DNA of 64,000 nt, taken from contig WNDY01000010.1 in the NCBI GenBank assembly GCA_009914555.1, forward strand, positions 1-64,000, in the 5' to 3' direction. Positions 18,777 through 28,682 of the stretch are shown here, piece by piece. The notes under the pieces were generated by a model. That model ran no database searches. It had not been told where the DNA came from and saw nothing but the letters and a program-made list of their open reading frames with translations. Within the stretch, counting starts at the first letter, position 1, and every line of letters begins with the position of its first letter. The stretch is from Xylophilus sp. (lineage in GTDB: Bacteria; Pseudomonadota; Gammaproteobacteria; Burkholderiales; Burkholderiaceae_C). Both the position numbers and the translations under genes were made by a program.

Positions 18777-21550
18777 GCGGGTCGCCCGCCGAACACTGCC
18801 GTCCACAGCGCATGCACCGCGGCGCGCTCGGATTCGACGGACGCGGGCGCCACCGTGGTCGGCACCTCGTCGAGCCGCGCGCGGTGCTGCATGCGGCGCA
18901 GCACGCGGTAGGCGTTGCCGGCGCGCTCGCCCACGCCTTCGGGCAGCAGGCCGGCCTCCTCGGCACGGCGCAGCAGGGTGATGTTGCCGCGGTTCTCGCG
19001 CAGCGAGGGGTGTTCGGCAGAACGGGCCAGCACCAGGTACTGCAACGCGAATTCCACGTCGACCATGCCGCCCACGCCATGCTTCACGTCGAAGCCGTCG
19101 CCGCGCGCCGGATGGGCGGCGCGCACCTTCTCGCGCATGGACACGACCTCGTCGCGCAGCGCGGCCAGATCGCGCGGCGCGGTGATGACGGCCTCGCGCA
19201 CCGCCTCGAAGCGTGCGGCCAGCGGGCGCTCGCCGTCGACGCCGTCGAGCACGCAGCGCGCGCGCGTCATGGCCTGGTGCTCCCAGGTCCAGGCAGTGTT
19301 GCTGCCGCGGCGCTGCTGGTAGTTGGCGTAGGCGTCGAAGCTGGTGACCAGCAGGCCGGAGCTGCCGTTGGGCCGCAGGGCGGTGTCGATCTCGTAGAGG
19401 TCGCCCTCGCCGGTCTTGGTCGTGAGCCAGTTGATGAGCTTGCGCACGAAGGCCGCGTAGACCTCGGGCGCGCGCTCGTCCTCGTCATCGTAGACGAACA
19501 CGATGTCGAGGTCGCTGCCGTAGCCCAGTTCCTTGCCGCCGAGCTTGCCGTAGCCGATGACGGCGAAGCGCGGCGCATCGCGGTGGCGGTTCTTCAGCCG
19601 CGCCCAGGTCCAGCGCGCGGTCACGCGCAGCACGGCGTCGGCCAGCGCGCTGAGGTCGTCGGCGACCTGCTCGACGGTCAGGCGCCCCTCGACGTCGCGC
19701 GCCAGCGTGCGGAAGGTCTCGGCATGGGTGGCGCGGCGCAGCAGGTTGAGCAGGTTCTCGTCGTCGTCCTCGCTGGTGCGGGCGAGCGAGGCGAGGCGGT
19801 GCTCCAGCTCGCGCTCGAAAGCCTCGGCATCGAAGCGCTCGGCGAAGAGCGCCTCGCCGGCCAGCTCGTCGATCACGCCCGGGTGCTGGAGCAGGTAGCG
19901 CGCCGGCCATTGGGCCGCGCCCAGCAGGTGCAGCAGGCGCTCGTGCACCGCGGGGCGCTCCACCAGCAGCGCGAGGTAGCTCTCGCGGCGCAGCAGCGGC
20001 TCGATCCAGCGGGCGAAAGCCAGCGCCGCGGCCTCGGTGACCTGGCCGTCGGCCAGCCAGCGCGCGGTGCGCTGCACCAGCCGCAGCAGCCGCGCGCGCC
20101 CCTCGTCGCGCAGCGCCAGCACGCGCGGATGGGCGCGCCATTCCAGCACGCGCTCGCGCAGCGCGCCGGGCAGCTGCTCGGCCAGCGCGTCGAGGTCGGT
20201 CGCCTGCGGCGCCGTGAGCGGCGCCTTCGGCCCCGCGCAGGTGCCGCTGGGGCAGCCGTCGCCGCCGCCGGCGCCGCCGAGCAGGGTGTCGAACTCCTGC
20301 GCGACGAACTCGCGGTGCGCATCGAGGTCGTGCAGGAACGGGCAGACGTCGTCGTAACCCAGCGTGCGCGCGATCCAGGCCAGGTCGTCGTCGCGCGTGG
20401 GCAGCATATGGGTCTGCTGGTCGTCCAGGTACTGGATGCGGTGCTCGACGCGGCGCAGGAAGGTGTAGGCCGCGGCCAGCGCGTCGGCCGCCTCGGCCGG
20501 CATCAGGCCGGCGCGCGCGAGGCGCTGGAGCGCGTCGAGCGTGGGCCGGCAGCGCAGCTCGGGGAACTGGCCGCCGCGCACCACCTGCAGCAGCTGCACG
20601 GTGAACTCGATCTCGCGGATGCCGCCGCGCGAGAGCTTGACGTCGTTGGCCCGCTCGGGCCGCCCGGCGCTGCGGCGCGCCGCATGCTCGCGGATCTGTC
20701 GGTGCAGCCCGCGCAGCGCGTCGAACACGCCGTAGTCGAGGTAGCGGCGGAACACGAAGGGCAGCACGACGGTGCCGAGCGCCTGCACCCCGGCCCCTTG
20801 CAGCGCGGCGCGCGGCGCGACGACGCGGCTCTTGAGCCAGGCGAAGCGCTCCCACTCGCGGCCCTGGGCCTGGAAGTATTCCTCCAGCGCCGCGAGCGAC
20901 ACCGCCGGCAGGCCGGAGTTGCCGTTCGGCCGCAGCGCGAGGTCGATCCGGAACACGCAGCCGTGCTCGGTCGGATCGCCGACCAGCGCGTGCACGGCCT
21001 TGACCGCGTGGCCGAAGTACTCGTGGTTGGTGATGCGGTTGCGGCCCGCGGCGTTGCCGGCCGTCTCGCCGTCGGCGTCGTAGATGTAGATGAGGTCGAT
21101 GTCGCTCGACACGTTGAGCTCGCGCGCGCCGAGCTTGCCCATGCCCACGACCCAGAGCTGCGCCCGCGTGCCGTCGGGCGCGAGCGGTGCACCGTGGCGC
21201 GCATCGAGCTCGGCGAAGGCATCGACGCAGGCGGCGTCAAGCGCGATCTCGGCCAGCTCGGTGACCGAGCGGATCACCTCGGCCAGCGGCGCCTGGCCGT
21301 CGCAGTCGCGCTCGATGAGGCGCTGCATCGCCAGCTGGCGCAGAATGCGCAGGGCCTCGCCGGTCGCATGGCCGCGCCCGCGCAGGGCGGCCAGGCCGGC
21401 TTCGAGCACCGGGCGCACCGGGGCACCGGGCGGCAGCAGGCCGGCCAGGTCGGCATAGCGGCGCTGCAGGCGCTGCATGAAGCGCGAGTGCAGCGACAGC
21501 GGGGACGGCAGGCCGGCTGCCGCGGCGGCGGCCTCAGCGCAGCGCGTCAT
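18773..21550 (-). CDS. glnE: Bifunctional glutamine synthetase adenylyltransferase/deadenylase
   Basis: The 925-residue cytoplasmic enzyme adenylylates and de-adenylylates glutamine synthetase in response to PII. It has two nucleotidyltransferase domains: the N-terminal one with SSDIDLIYIYDADGE near residue 145 and the C-terminal one with YGSDLDIVFVYDDED near 680. Both keep the D-x-D metal motif, followed by RPNGNSGLPAV and RPNGSSGLLVTSF. Length matches the family (about 930-950). It is divergent from yhdP across a 137-base gap and coupled to rlpA downstream. Confidence 0.96.
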   Translation of the reverse strand: MTRCAEAAAAAAGLPSPLSLHSRFMQRLQRRYADLAGLLPPGAPVRPVLEAGLAALRGRGHATGEALRILRQLAMQRLIERDCDGQAPLAEVIRSVTELAEIALDAACVDAFAELDARHGAPLAPDGTRAQLWVVGMGKLGARELNVSSDIDLIYIYDADGETAGNAAGRNRITNHEYFGHAVKAVHALVGDPTEHGCVFRIDLALRPNGNSGLPAVSLAALEEYFQAQGREWERFAWLKSRVVAPRAALQGAGVQALGTVVLPFVFRRYLDYGVFDALRGLHRQIREHAARRSAGRPERANDVKLSRGGIREIEFTVQLLQVVRGGQFPELRCRPTLDALQRLARAGLMPAEAADALAAAYTFLRRVEHRIQYLDDQQTHMLPTRDDDLAWIARTLGYDDVCPFLHDLDAHREFVAQEFDTLLGGAGGGDGCPSGTCAGPKAPLTAPQATDLDALAEQLPGALRERVLEWRAHPRVLALRDEGRARLLRLVQRTARWLADGQVTEAAALAFARWIEPLLRRESYLALLVERPAVHERLLHLLGAAQWPARYLLQHPGVIDELAGEALFAERFDAEAFERELEHRLASLARTSEDDDENLLNLLRRATHAETFRTLARDVEGRLTVEQVADDLSALADAVLRVTARWTWARLKNRHRDAPRFAVIGYGKLGGKELGYGSDLDIVFVYDDEDERAPEVYAAFVRKLINWLTTKTGEGDLYEIDTALRPNGSSGLLVTSFDAYANYQQRRGSNTAWTWEHQAMTRARCVLDGVDGERPLAARFEAVREAVITAPRDLAALRDEVVSMREKVRAAHPARGDGFDVKHGVGGMVDVEFALQYLVLARSAEHPSLRENRGNITLLRRAEEAGLLPEGVGERAGNAYRVLRRMQHRARLDEVPTTVAPASVESERAAVHALWTAVFGGRPA

Positions 21551-21687
21551 GGAGGGGAACCATCGGTGCGCCGGCCCGGTCGCAACCCTGCGCCACAGGG
21601 TCGCATGCCTGACAAAGCCTCACCATTTGCGCCGAACCCGCGGGATTCCCCCGGGGTCATAATTTCTGCCACTTGCAAGCCCGTCCA

Positions 21688-24600
21688 ATGAATGAAATGT
21701 CCCCAGCCCCCACGCGTCTGCTGCGCGCAACAGCGACCGTGGTGCGGTGGGCCTGGTGGTTGTTATTGACCGCATGGCTGGTGCTGTTCGCCGCCTGGGG
21801 GGCGATCCACGGCTGGATTGTGCCGCGTATCGACGAGTTCCGCCCGCGCATCGAGGCGCAGGCCGCGCGGCTGTTGGGGATACCCGTGCGCATCGGCGCG
21901 GTGCATGCGCGCACCGAGTCCTTCGTGCCGACCTTCGAGTTCAGCGACGTGGTGCTGTCCGACCCTTCCGGCCGCGAGGCCTTGCGGCTGCCGCGCGTGG
22001 TGGCCTCGCTGTCGCCCCGCTCGCTGTGGCACCGCGGCTTCGAGCAGCTGTACCTCGAAGCCCCGGTGCTCGACGTGCGCCGCACCGCCGCCGGCGAACT
22101 CGTCGTGGCCGGCCTCACGCTGGGCGACCGGCATGGCGAGGACAGCGCCTTCGCCGACTGGCTGTTCGCCCAGACCGAGGTCGTCGTGCGCGGCGGCGCG
22201 CTGCGCTGGACCGACGAGCAGCGCGGCGCCGTGCCGCTGGCGCTCTCCGACGTGGACATCCTGGTGCGCCGCCGCGGCTGGCGCCACGAGCTGCGCATCG
22301 ACGCGACGCCCCCGGCCGACTGGGGGCGGCGCTTCACCATCATGGGCCGCCTGCGCCAGCCGCTGCTGACCACGCATGCCGGCCGCTGGCGCGACTGGAG
22401 CGGCCAGCTCTATGCCGAGTGCGCGCAGGTCGACGTGTCGCAGCTGCGCCGCCATGCCGACCTGGGCCAGGTGGAGGTGATGCAGGGCCATGGCGCGGTG
22501 CGCGCATGGGCCGACCTGCGCCAGGGCACCATCGTCGGCGGCGCGGCCGACGTGTCCCTGGCCGGCGTGCAAGCCCGCCTGGGCGCCACGCTGGAGCCGC
22601 TGGCGCTGCAATCCGTGTCGGGCCGCGCGGGCGGGCGGCGGCATGACGGCGGCTTCGAGTTCTCGACCACGGGACTGCAGTTCATCACCGGCGACGGTGT
22701 GCACTGGCCCGGCGGCAACCTGTCGGTGCGCTACACCGACGGCGGCCCGCACGGCGAGGCGCTGGGCGAGCTCAAGGCCGACCGGCTGGACCTGGGCGCG
22801 CTGGCCGGCATCGCCGCGCGGCTGCCGCTGGGCGACGCCTTGCACGACGCCCTGCGCATCCATGCGCCGGCCGGCCGCATCGAGGAGGTGCACGCCCGCT
22901 GGCAGGGCCCGCTCGACGCGCTGACGAAGTACCAGGCCAAGGGCCGCGCCACCGGCCTGTCGCTGGCGGCCGTGCCAGCCCCGGACGGCAGCCCGCCGGA
23001 CCGTGCGGGCACGCCGGGCCTGCGCGGCGCGGCGGTGGACTTCGACCTGACCCAGGCCGGCGGCACGGCCGAGCTGCGCATCGCCCGGGGATCGATGACC
23101 TTCCCCGGCGTGTTCGAGGAGGCCGAGGTTCCGCTCGACCGGCTGGCCGCCTCCCTGCAATGGCAGCTGGACGGCCCTCGCATCCGCGTGCAGGTTCCGC
23201 AGCTGTCCTTCGCCAATGCCGATGCCGCCGGCACCGCGCGCGCCACCTGGCACACCTCCGACCCCGGCTCGCCGCGCGGGCGCTTTCCCGGCGTGCTGGA
23301 CCTGACGGGTACGCTGAGCCATGCCGAGGCCACGCGCGTGCACCGCTACCTGCCGCTGCACATCCACGACGAGGTACGGCACTACGTGCGCGACGCGGTG
23401 CGCGCGGGGCGCTCGGGCAATGTCAGCTTCCGCGTCAGGGGCGAACTCGACGAGGTGCCTTTCCGGGCGCCGCACAAGGGCGAGTTCCGCATCGCCGCGC
23501 AGCTGCACGGCGTGGACTTCGCCTACCTGCCGCCGGGCCGACAGCGTGCCGACGAGCCGCCGTGGCCGGCGCTCGCGCAGCTCGACGCCGAGCTGGTCTT
23601 CGAGCACAACGGCATGCGCGTCAACGGCGCCAGCGGCCACTTCGCCGATATGCCGGAGTTGCGCGTGGTGCGGGCCGATGCGCGCATCCCCGACCTCCAT
23701 GCCTCGGTGCTGTCGGTCGACGCGCAGGCCCAGGGCCCGGCCGGGCAGCTGCTGGCCATGCTCGCGCATTCGCCGGTCAGCCGCCTGACCGGGCATGCGC
23801 TCGACCGGGCCACGGCCACCGGCGCCGCCGGCTACCGGCTGCAGCTGTCGGTGCCGTTCGCGCACGCACAGGACACCAAGGTGAACGGCAGCGTGGTCTT
23901 CGCCGGCAACGACCTGCGCATCACGCCGGCATCGCCGCTGCTCGGGCGCACCCGCGGCCGGCTCGATTTCAACGACGCCGGCTTCACACTGGCTGGCGTG
24001 CAGGCGCGCGCCTATGGCGGCGACGTGCGCATCGAAGGCGGCCTGCGCCACGCGCCGCCCGCCGGCGAGCCCGGCCTGCTGCTGCGTGCCCAGGGCACGG
24101 CCACGGCCGAGGGCCTGCGGCAGGCGAGCGAACTGGGCGCCGTGGCGCGGCTGGCCCGGTCGGCCCGCGGCGGCGCCGCCTATGCGGCGACCATCAGCAT
24201 GCGCCGCGGCGAGCCCGAGGTCCAGGCCACAAGCAACCTCGCCGGCCTGGCGCTGGACCTCCCCGCGCCCTTCGGCAAGCCGGCCGACACCAGCCTGGCG
24301 CTGCGCTTCGACAAGGCGCTGCTGCGCGAGGCCGCGTACAGCGGCCCGCTGCGCGACCAGATCCGGCTGGACTTGGACGGCGTGGCCACGGTGGCCTACG
24401 AGCGCGACCTGGCGGACGACACGCCGCGCGTGCTGCGCGGCAGCATCGCCGTCGGCCTGCCGGCCGGCGAGACGGTCGCCCCGCCGGCTGCGGGCGTGCA
24501 GGCCGACGTGCGCCTGGGCGAGGCCGACCTCGACGCCTGGCAGGAGGCTTTCTCGCCCGCGACGTCCGGCGCGGCGCCGGCCGCGTCCCAGGGTGGGGCC

Positions 24601-25761
24601 GACGCGGCCGGGTACCTGCCCACGCGTTTCGCCCTGCGCGCCGGCCAGCTGCGCTTCCACGGCCGCACGCTGCATGACGTTGCCGCCCGCGGCACCCACG
24701 ACGGCGGCGCCTGGCGCGTGAATGCCGATGCGCGGGAGCTGGCCGGCGACATCGAATACCGCATGGCCGGCAACGATGCCACCCATGTGCATGCGCGCCT
24801 CAAGCGCCTGGCGATACCGCAGGCTGCCACCGGCGAGGTCGAGAGCCTGGTGGACGAGCGCGGCCGGCAGCCCGCCAGCCTGCCCAGCCTGGACGTGGTG
24901 GTCGACGACTTCTCGCTGCGCGGGCTCAGCCTGGGGCGGCTGCAGATCGAGGCGCAGCAGCGTGGCGGCACCGCGTCTTCCCAGCGCGAATGGACGCTGT
25001 CGAAACTCGACGTCTCCAATGCCGACTCGCACCTCAGCGCCAGCGGCAGCTGGGCCGCGCGGCGCACCGCGCTGGACCTGAAGCTCGACGTGCGCGACGC
25101 CGGTGCGCTGCTCGCCCGCATGGGGTGGGCCGGCACGGTGCGCGGCGGCCGCGGCAGCCTGGAAGGGTCGCTGGCCTGGCACGGCTCGCCGATCTCGCTG
25201 GACTATCCTTCGTTGGCGGGCCGGCTGCACCTGGACATGGCCGCCGGCCAGTTCCTCAAGGCCGAGCCCGGCCTGGCCAAGCTGCTCGGCGTGCTGAGCC
25301 TGCAGTCGCTGCCGCGGCGGCTGACGCTGGACTTCCGCGACGTCTTCAGCGAGGGCTTCGCCTTCGACTACGTGCGCGGCGACGCGCGCATCGAGCGCGG
25401 CATCGTCGCCAGCGACAACCTGCAGATGAAGGGCGTGAGCGCCGCCGTCCTGATGGAAGGCCAGGCCGACCTGGGCCGCGAGACGCAGGACCTGCGCGTG
25501 GTCGTGGTGCCCGAGATCAATGCCGGCACCGCATCGCTCGTGGCCAGCGTGGTCAACCCGGCCGTGGGCCTGGGCACCTTCCTCGCGCAGCTGGTGCTGC
25601 GCGGTCCGCTGATCGCCGCCACCACGCGCGAATTCCGCATCCAGGGAACCTGGAGCGATCCGCAGGTCACGCGGGTGCAGCGCGGCGCCGCGTCCCGTTC
25701 CTCTGCCGGCGGAGAGGCTGCGGCCTCATCGCGGCCCTCGCAGTCCACGTCCACCCACTGA
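21688..25761 (+). CDS. yhdP: YhdP-family AsmA/TamB-like envelope protein
   Basis: The roughly 1357-residue protein has one N-terminal membrane anchor (about residues 20-43, WAWWLLLTAWLVLFAAWGAI) followed by a very long beta-rich periplasmic region. The YhdP/DUF3971 features include an ARTESFVPTFEFSDVVLSD stretch near the start and an AsmA-like end (DYVRGDARIERGIVASDNLQ, then MKGVSAAVLMEGQ). In E. coli, YhdP, TamB and YdbH are redundant carriers that move phospholipid to the outer membrane. ATG at 21688 chosen; another ATG lies three codons on. It leads an apparent four-gene run with only 8 bases to the next gene. Confidence 0.9.
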   Translation: MNEMSPAPTRLLRATATVVRWAWWLLLTAWLVLFAAWGAIHGWIVPRIDEFRPRIEAQAARLLGIPVRIGAVHARTESFVPTFEFSDVVLSDPSGREALRLPRVVASLSPRSLWHRGFEQLYLEAPVLDVRRTAAGELVVAGLTLGDRHGEDSAFADWLFAQTEVVVRGGALRWTDEQRGAVPLALSDVDILVRRRGWRHELRIDATPPADWGRRFTIMGRLRQPLLTTHAGRWRDWSGQLYAECAQVDVSQLRRHADLGQVEVMQGHGAVRAWADLRQGTIVGGAADVSLAGVQARLGATLEPLALQSVSGRAGGRRHDGGFEFSTTGLQFITGDGVHWPGGNLSVRYTDGGPHGEALGELKADRLDLGALAGIAARLPLGDALHDALRIHAPAGRIEEVHARWQGPLDALTKYQAKGRATGLSLAAVPAPDGSPPDRAGTPGLRGAAVDFDLTQAGGTAELRIARGSMTFPGVFEEAEVPLDRLAASLQWQLDGPRIRVQVPQLSFANADAAGTARATWHTSDPGSPRGRFPGVLDLTGTLSHAEATRVHRYLPLHIHDEVRHYVRDAVRAGRSGNVSFRVRGELDEVPFRAPHKGEFRIAAQLHGVDFAYLPPGRQRADEPPWPALAQLDAELVFEHNGMRVNGASGHFADMPELRVVRADARIPDLHASVLSVDAQAQGPAGQLLAMLAHSPVSRLTGHALDRATATGAAGYRLQLSVPFAHAQDTKVNGSVVFAGNDLRITPASPLLGRTRGRLDFNDAGFTLAGVQARAYGGDVRIEGGLRHAPPAGEPGLLLRAQGTATAEGLRQASELGAVARLARSARGGAAYAATISMRRGEPEVQATSNLAGLALDLPAPFGKPADTSLALRFDKALLREAAYSGPLRDQIRLDLDGVATVAYERDLADDTPRVLRGSIAVGLPAGETVAPPAAGVQADVRLGEADLDAWQEAFSPATSGAAPAASQGGADAAGYLPTRFALRAGQLRFHGRTLHDVAARGTHDGGAWRVNADARELAGDIEYRMAGNDATHVHARLKRLAIPQAATGEVESLVDERGRQPASLPSLDVVVDDFSLRGLSLGRLQIEAQQRGGTASSQREWTLSKLDVSNADSHLSASGSWAARRTALDLKLDVRDAGALLARMGWAGTVRGGRGSLEGSLAWHGSPISLDYPSLAGRLHLDMAAGQFLKAEPGLAKLLGVLSLQSLPRRLTLDFRDVFSEGFAFDYVRGDARIERGIVASDNLQMKGVSAAVLMEGQADLGRETQDLRVVVVPEINAGTASLVASVVNPAVGLGTFLAQLVLRGPLIAATTREFRIQGTWSDPQVTRVQRGAASRSSAGGEAAASSRPSQSTSTH

Positions 25762-25769
25762 GATCCGCC

Positions 25770-26594
25770 ATGAAAGTCGCCGCCCTCCAACTGGTCAGCG
25801 CCACCGATCCGGCCGCCAACCTCGCCACCGCGCGCGCGCTGCTCGAAGAGGCCGCGGCCGCTGGCGTGGAACTGGCCGTGCTGCCCGAATACTTCTGCGC
25901 GCTGGGCTGGCGCGACACCGACAAGCTCGCGCTGCGCGAGACGCAGGGCAGCGGTCCGCTGCAGGACTTCCTGGCCGCCAGCGCGCGCGAGCTGGGCCTG
26001 TGGATTGCCGGCGGCACGCTGCCGCTGGCCGGCCGCGACCCGCAGCGCGTGCGCAACACCACCCTGGTCTACGCACCCGACGGCGCGCTGGCGGCACGCT
26101 ACGACAAGATCCACCTGTTCCACTACGACAACGGCCGCGAGCGCTACGAGGAGGGCCGCGTGATCGAGCCCGGCAGCGAGCCCGTCACCTTCGACCTGCC
26201 CTCGCGCAGCGGCCGCACCTGGCGCGTGGGCCTGTCGGTCTGCTACGACCTGCGCTTTCCCGAGTTGTACCGCGCGCATGCGCACGCCGGCGCCGAACTG
26301 CTGCTGGTGCCCAGCGCCTTCACCTACACCACCGGCGCCGCGCACTGGGAGGTGCTGCTGCGCGCCCGCGCCATCGAGAACCAAGCCTACGTACTCGCGC
26401 CCGCACAGGGCGGCCTGCACGAGAGCAACCGGCACACCTGGGGCCACAGCATGCTGGTCGATCCCTGGGGCACGGTGCTGGCGGTGCGCGCGGAAGACGG
26501 CGCCGGCCTGGTCGCGGGCACGCTCGATGCGGCCCGCCTGGCCGAGGTGCGCACGCAGCTGCCGGCGCTGCGACACACCGTGCTGCCGTCGTGA
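25770..26594 (+). CDS. Carbon-nitrogen hydrolase (Nit/omega-amidase-like)
   Basis: The 274-residue protein is a nitrilase-superfamily amidase with the complete Glu-Lys-Cys triad: E40 in LPEYF, K113 in YDKIHLF and C158 in SVCYDLRFPELYR. Length and motifs fit the Nit1/Nit2 branch, whose members act as omega-amidase or deaminated-glutathione amidase; the exact substrate is not decidable here. The order yhdP then nitrilase is common in Burkholderiales. Its TGA overlaps the GTG of the following kinase gene. Confidence 0.9.
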   Translation: MKVAALQLVSATDPAANLATARALLEEAAAAGVELAVLPEYFCALGWRDTDKLALRETQGSGPLQDFLAASARELGLWIAGGTLPLAGRDPQRVRNTTLVYAPDGALAARYDKIHLFHYDNGRERYEEGRVIEPGSEPVTFDLPSRSGRTWRVGLSVCYDLRFPELYRAHAHAGAELLLVPSAFTYTTGAAHWEVLLRARAIENQAYVLAPAQGGLHESNRHTWGHSMLVDPWGTVLAVRAEDGAGLVAGTLDAARLAEVRTQLPALRHTVLPS

Positions 26595-28669
26595 GCACCG
26601 TCGCCACCACCGCTGCGGCCGGCACGGACCCGCCGGCGCGCGCCGTACCGCTGCTGCAAGCAGCCCTGCTGGCCTGGCGCCGCTGGTCGCTCTGGGTTCT
26701 GCTGGCGGCACTGGTCGTCTCGGTGCTGGTCACGCTGGTCTGGCTGGCCGGCCGCTACGAAGCCAGCCAGGTGCAGAGCAAGCTCGAGCGCGACGCCGCC
26801 GAGGCCGTGACCGACATCCGCAGCGCGCTGGCCCTCAATGCGCAGAGCCTGCAGGCGCTGCAGGCGCCCGACCGCGCCGCCCCCTGGGGCGCGCGCGCGG
26901 CCCAGTTGCTGCGCGAGCGCCGCGAGCTGCTGCGCATTGAGCGGCGCAGCCCGGGGCTTGCGCTGCAGGAGCATGCGGACACACCGTTTCGCCCGCCGCT
27001 GTTCGACCGCATGCACCGCGAAGACCAGCATTTCGACACCACGCTGGCCTGCGCCACGGCGCGGCGCTTCAACGGCCCGGCCTATTCGTCCACCTACTTC
27101 CTGCCGCGCGTGGACGGCCTGGGCGTGGAGGTGATCGACCTGTGCATGCCGCTCACCGCCGACGGCAGCATCACCGGCTACCTGGTGGCCACCTATTCGC
27201 TGCGCGAGATCCTGTCCAACCTGATCGGCAGGAACCTCACGCGCAGCCAGGAGGTGTCGTTCACTGAGGTCGACGGCACCCGGCTGGCGCTGCACGGCTC
27301 GGCCCGCCGCGGCACCCGCATGTTCACCGCGCAGCAGTTGCTGGACCTGCCGGGCACGACGCTGGTGCTGCGCATCGAGAACTGGCACAGCCCGCCCTCG
27401 GTGTTCCCCAACGTGCTGGCCGCGGTGGTCACGGCGATGTCGATCGCGCTGATTTCGGTCCTGGTGCTGCTGGCGCGCGACATGCGCCGGCGCCTCCAGG
27501 CCGAGCACGACCTGGCCGACGCGCTGGCCTTCCGCAAGGCGATGGAGGACTCGCTGGTGACCGGCCTGCGCGCGCGCGGCCTGGACGGCCGCATCACCTA
27601 TGTGAACCCGGCGTTCTCCAAGCTCGTGGGCTTCGCGCCCGAGGAGCTGCTGGGCCAGGCTTCGCCGCTGCCCTACTGGCCGCCCGAGCACCACGACGAA
27701 TACCAGCAGCGCCAGGCGATCCGCTTCGCCGGCAAGCTGCCGCCGCGCGAGGGCTTCGAATCGGTCTTCATGCACAAGAACGGCACGCGCTTTCCGGTGC
27801 TCGTCATCGAGGCGCCGCTGATCGACGCGCACGGCCGCCAGTCGGGCTGGATGGGCGTCTTCCTCGATCTGCGCGAGCAGCGCCGCGCCGAGGAGATCAC
27901 CCGCGCCAGCCAGGAGCGGCTGCAGGCCACGGCCCGCTTGGCCACCGTGGGCGAGATGGCCTCGCTGCTGAGCCACGAGCTCAACCAGCCGCTCGCGGCC
28001 ATCGCGAGCTACGCCACCGGTTCGCTCAACCTGCTGGCGCCGCCCGACGGCGCCGCGCCCGGGCCGACGGTGGTGGCCGACGTGCAGATGGCGCTGGAGC
28101 GCATCGCCCGGCAGGCCGCCCGCGCGGGCAAGGTCATCAAGAGCGTGCACAGCTTCGTGCGGCGGCGCGAGTCGATGCGCGAGGCCATGCGCGCGCAGGA
28201 CCTGCTCGACGCCATCATGCCGCTGGCCGGCATGCAGGCCCACAAGCTCGGCATGCGGCTGCTGACCGAGGTCGAGCCCCACCTGCCCTCGGTGGTGTGC
28301 GACCGCACCATGGTCGAGCAGGTGCTGCTCAACCTGGCGCGCAACGCCATGCAGGCCATGGACGATCCGTCCGTCCGCGACCGCGTGGTGCGCATCACCG
28401 CGGCCCGCGCCGCGTCGAACGACAGCGGCGGCTGGATCCTGTTCTCGGTGGCCGACCTCGGCGTGGGCATCACGCCCGAGGTGGCCGACCGCATGGGCAC
28501 GCCCTTTTTCACCACCAAGGCCGAGGGCATGGGCCTGGGCCTGAGCCTGTGCCGCACGGTGGTCGAGCAGCACGGCGGCCTGTTCGAGTTCGTGCCCAAC
28601 GTGCCGCGTGGTACGGTATTCCGATTCACGCTGCCGGCCTACCGGCCCAAGGTGGCCATTTCCGTATAG
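26591..28669 (+). CDS. Membrane PAS-domain sensor histidine kinase
   Basis: The 692-residue protein starts at a GTG overlapping the nitrilase stop. It has a membrane helix near 33-53, a periplasmic sensor region of about 220 residues, a second helix near 275-297, a PAS domain (VTGLRARGLDGRITYVNPAF onward, about 318-435), and a HisKA/HATPase unit with H462 in LLSHELNQPLAAI, N-box NLARNAMQAMDD and G2 box GMGLGLSLCRTVVEQHGG. The H-box type resembles the FixL/DctB/DctS group, and its partner regulator follows after 13 bases. The periplasmic sensor may detect an organic acid, as in DctS, but this is inference. Confidence 0.9.
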   Translation: MSTVATTAAAGTDPPARAVPLLQAALLAWRRWSLWVLLAALVVSVLVTLVWLAGRYEASQVQSKLERDAAEAVTDIRSALALNAQSLQALQAPDRAAPWGARAAQLLRERRELLRIERRSPGLALQEHADTPFRPPLFDRMHREDQHFDTTLACATARRFNGPAYSSTYFLPRVDGLGVEVIDLCMPLTADGSITGYLVATYSLREILSNLIGRNLTRSQEVSFTEVDGTRLALHGSARRGTRMFTAQQLLDLPGTTLVLRIENWHSPPSVFPNVLAAVVTAMSIALISVLVLLARDMRRRLQAEHDLADALAFRKAMEDSLVTGLRARGLDGRITYVNPAFSKLVGFAPEELLGQASPLPYWPPEHHDEYQQRQAIRFAGKLPPREGFESVFMHKNGTRFPVLVIEAPLIDAHGRQSGWMGVFLDLREQRRAEEITRASQERLQATARLATVGEMASLLSHELNQPLAAIASYATGSLNLLAPPDGAAPGPTVVADVQMALERIARQAARAGKVIKSVHSFVRRRESMREAMRAQDLLDAIMPLAGMQAHKLGMRLLTEVEPHLPSVVCDRTMVEQVLLNLARNAMQAMDDPSVRDRVVRITAARAASNDSGGWILFSVADLGVGITPEVADRMGTPFFTTKAEGMGLGLSLCRTVVEQHGGLFEFVPNVPRGTVFRFTLPAYRPKVAISV

Positions 28670-28682
28670 CAAGAGACACCGC

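Noticed and set aside
28608..28668. Possible further paired-box element at the 3' end of the sensor kinase (GTAT at 28616 and 28664)
   Set aside because: Spacing is 48 bp, and the boxes lack the GG(G/A) part, so it does not meet the rule set by the other elements.
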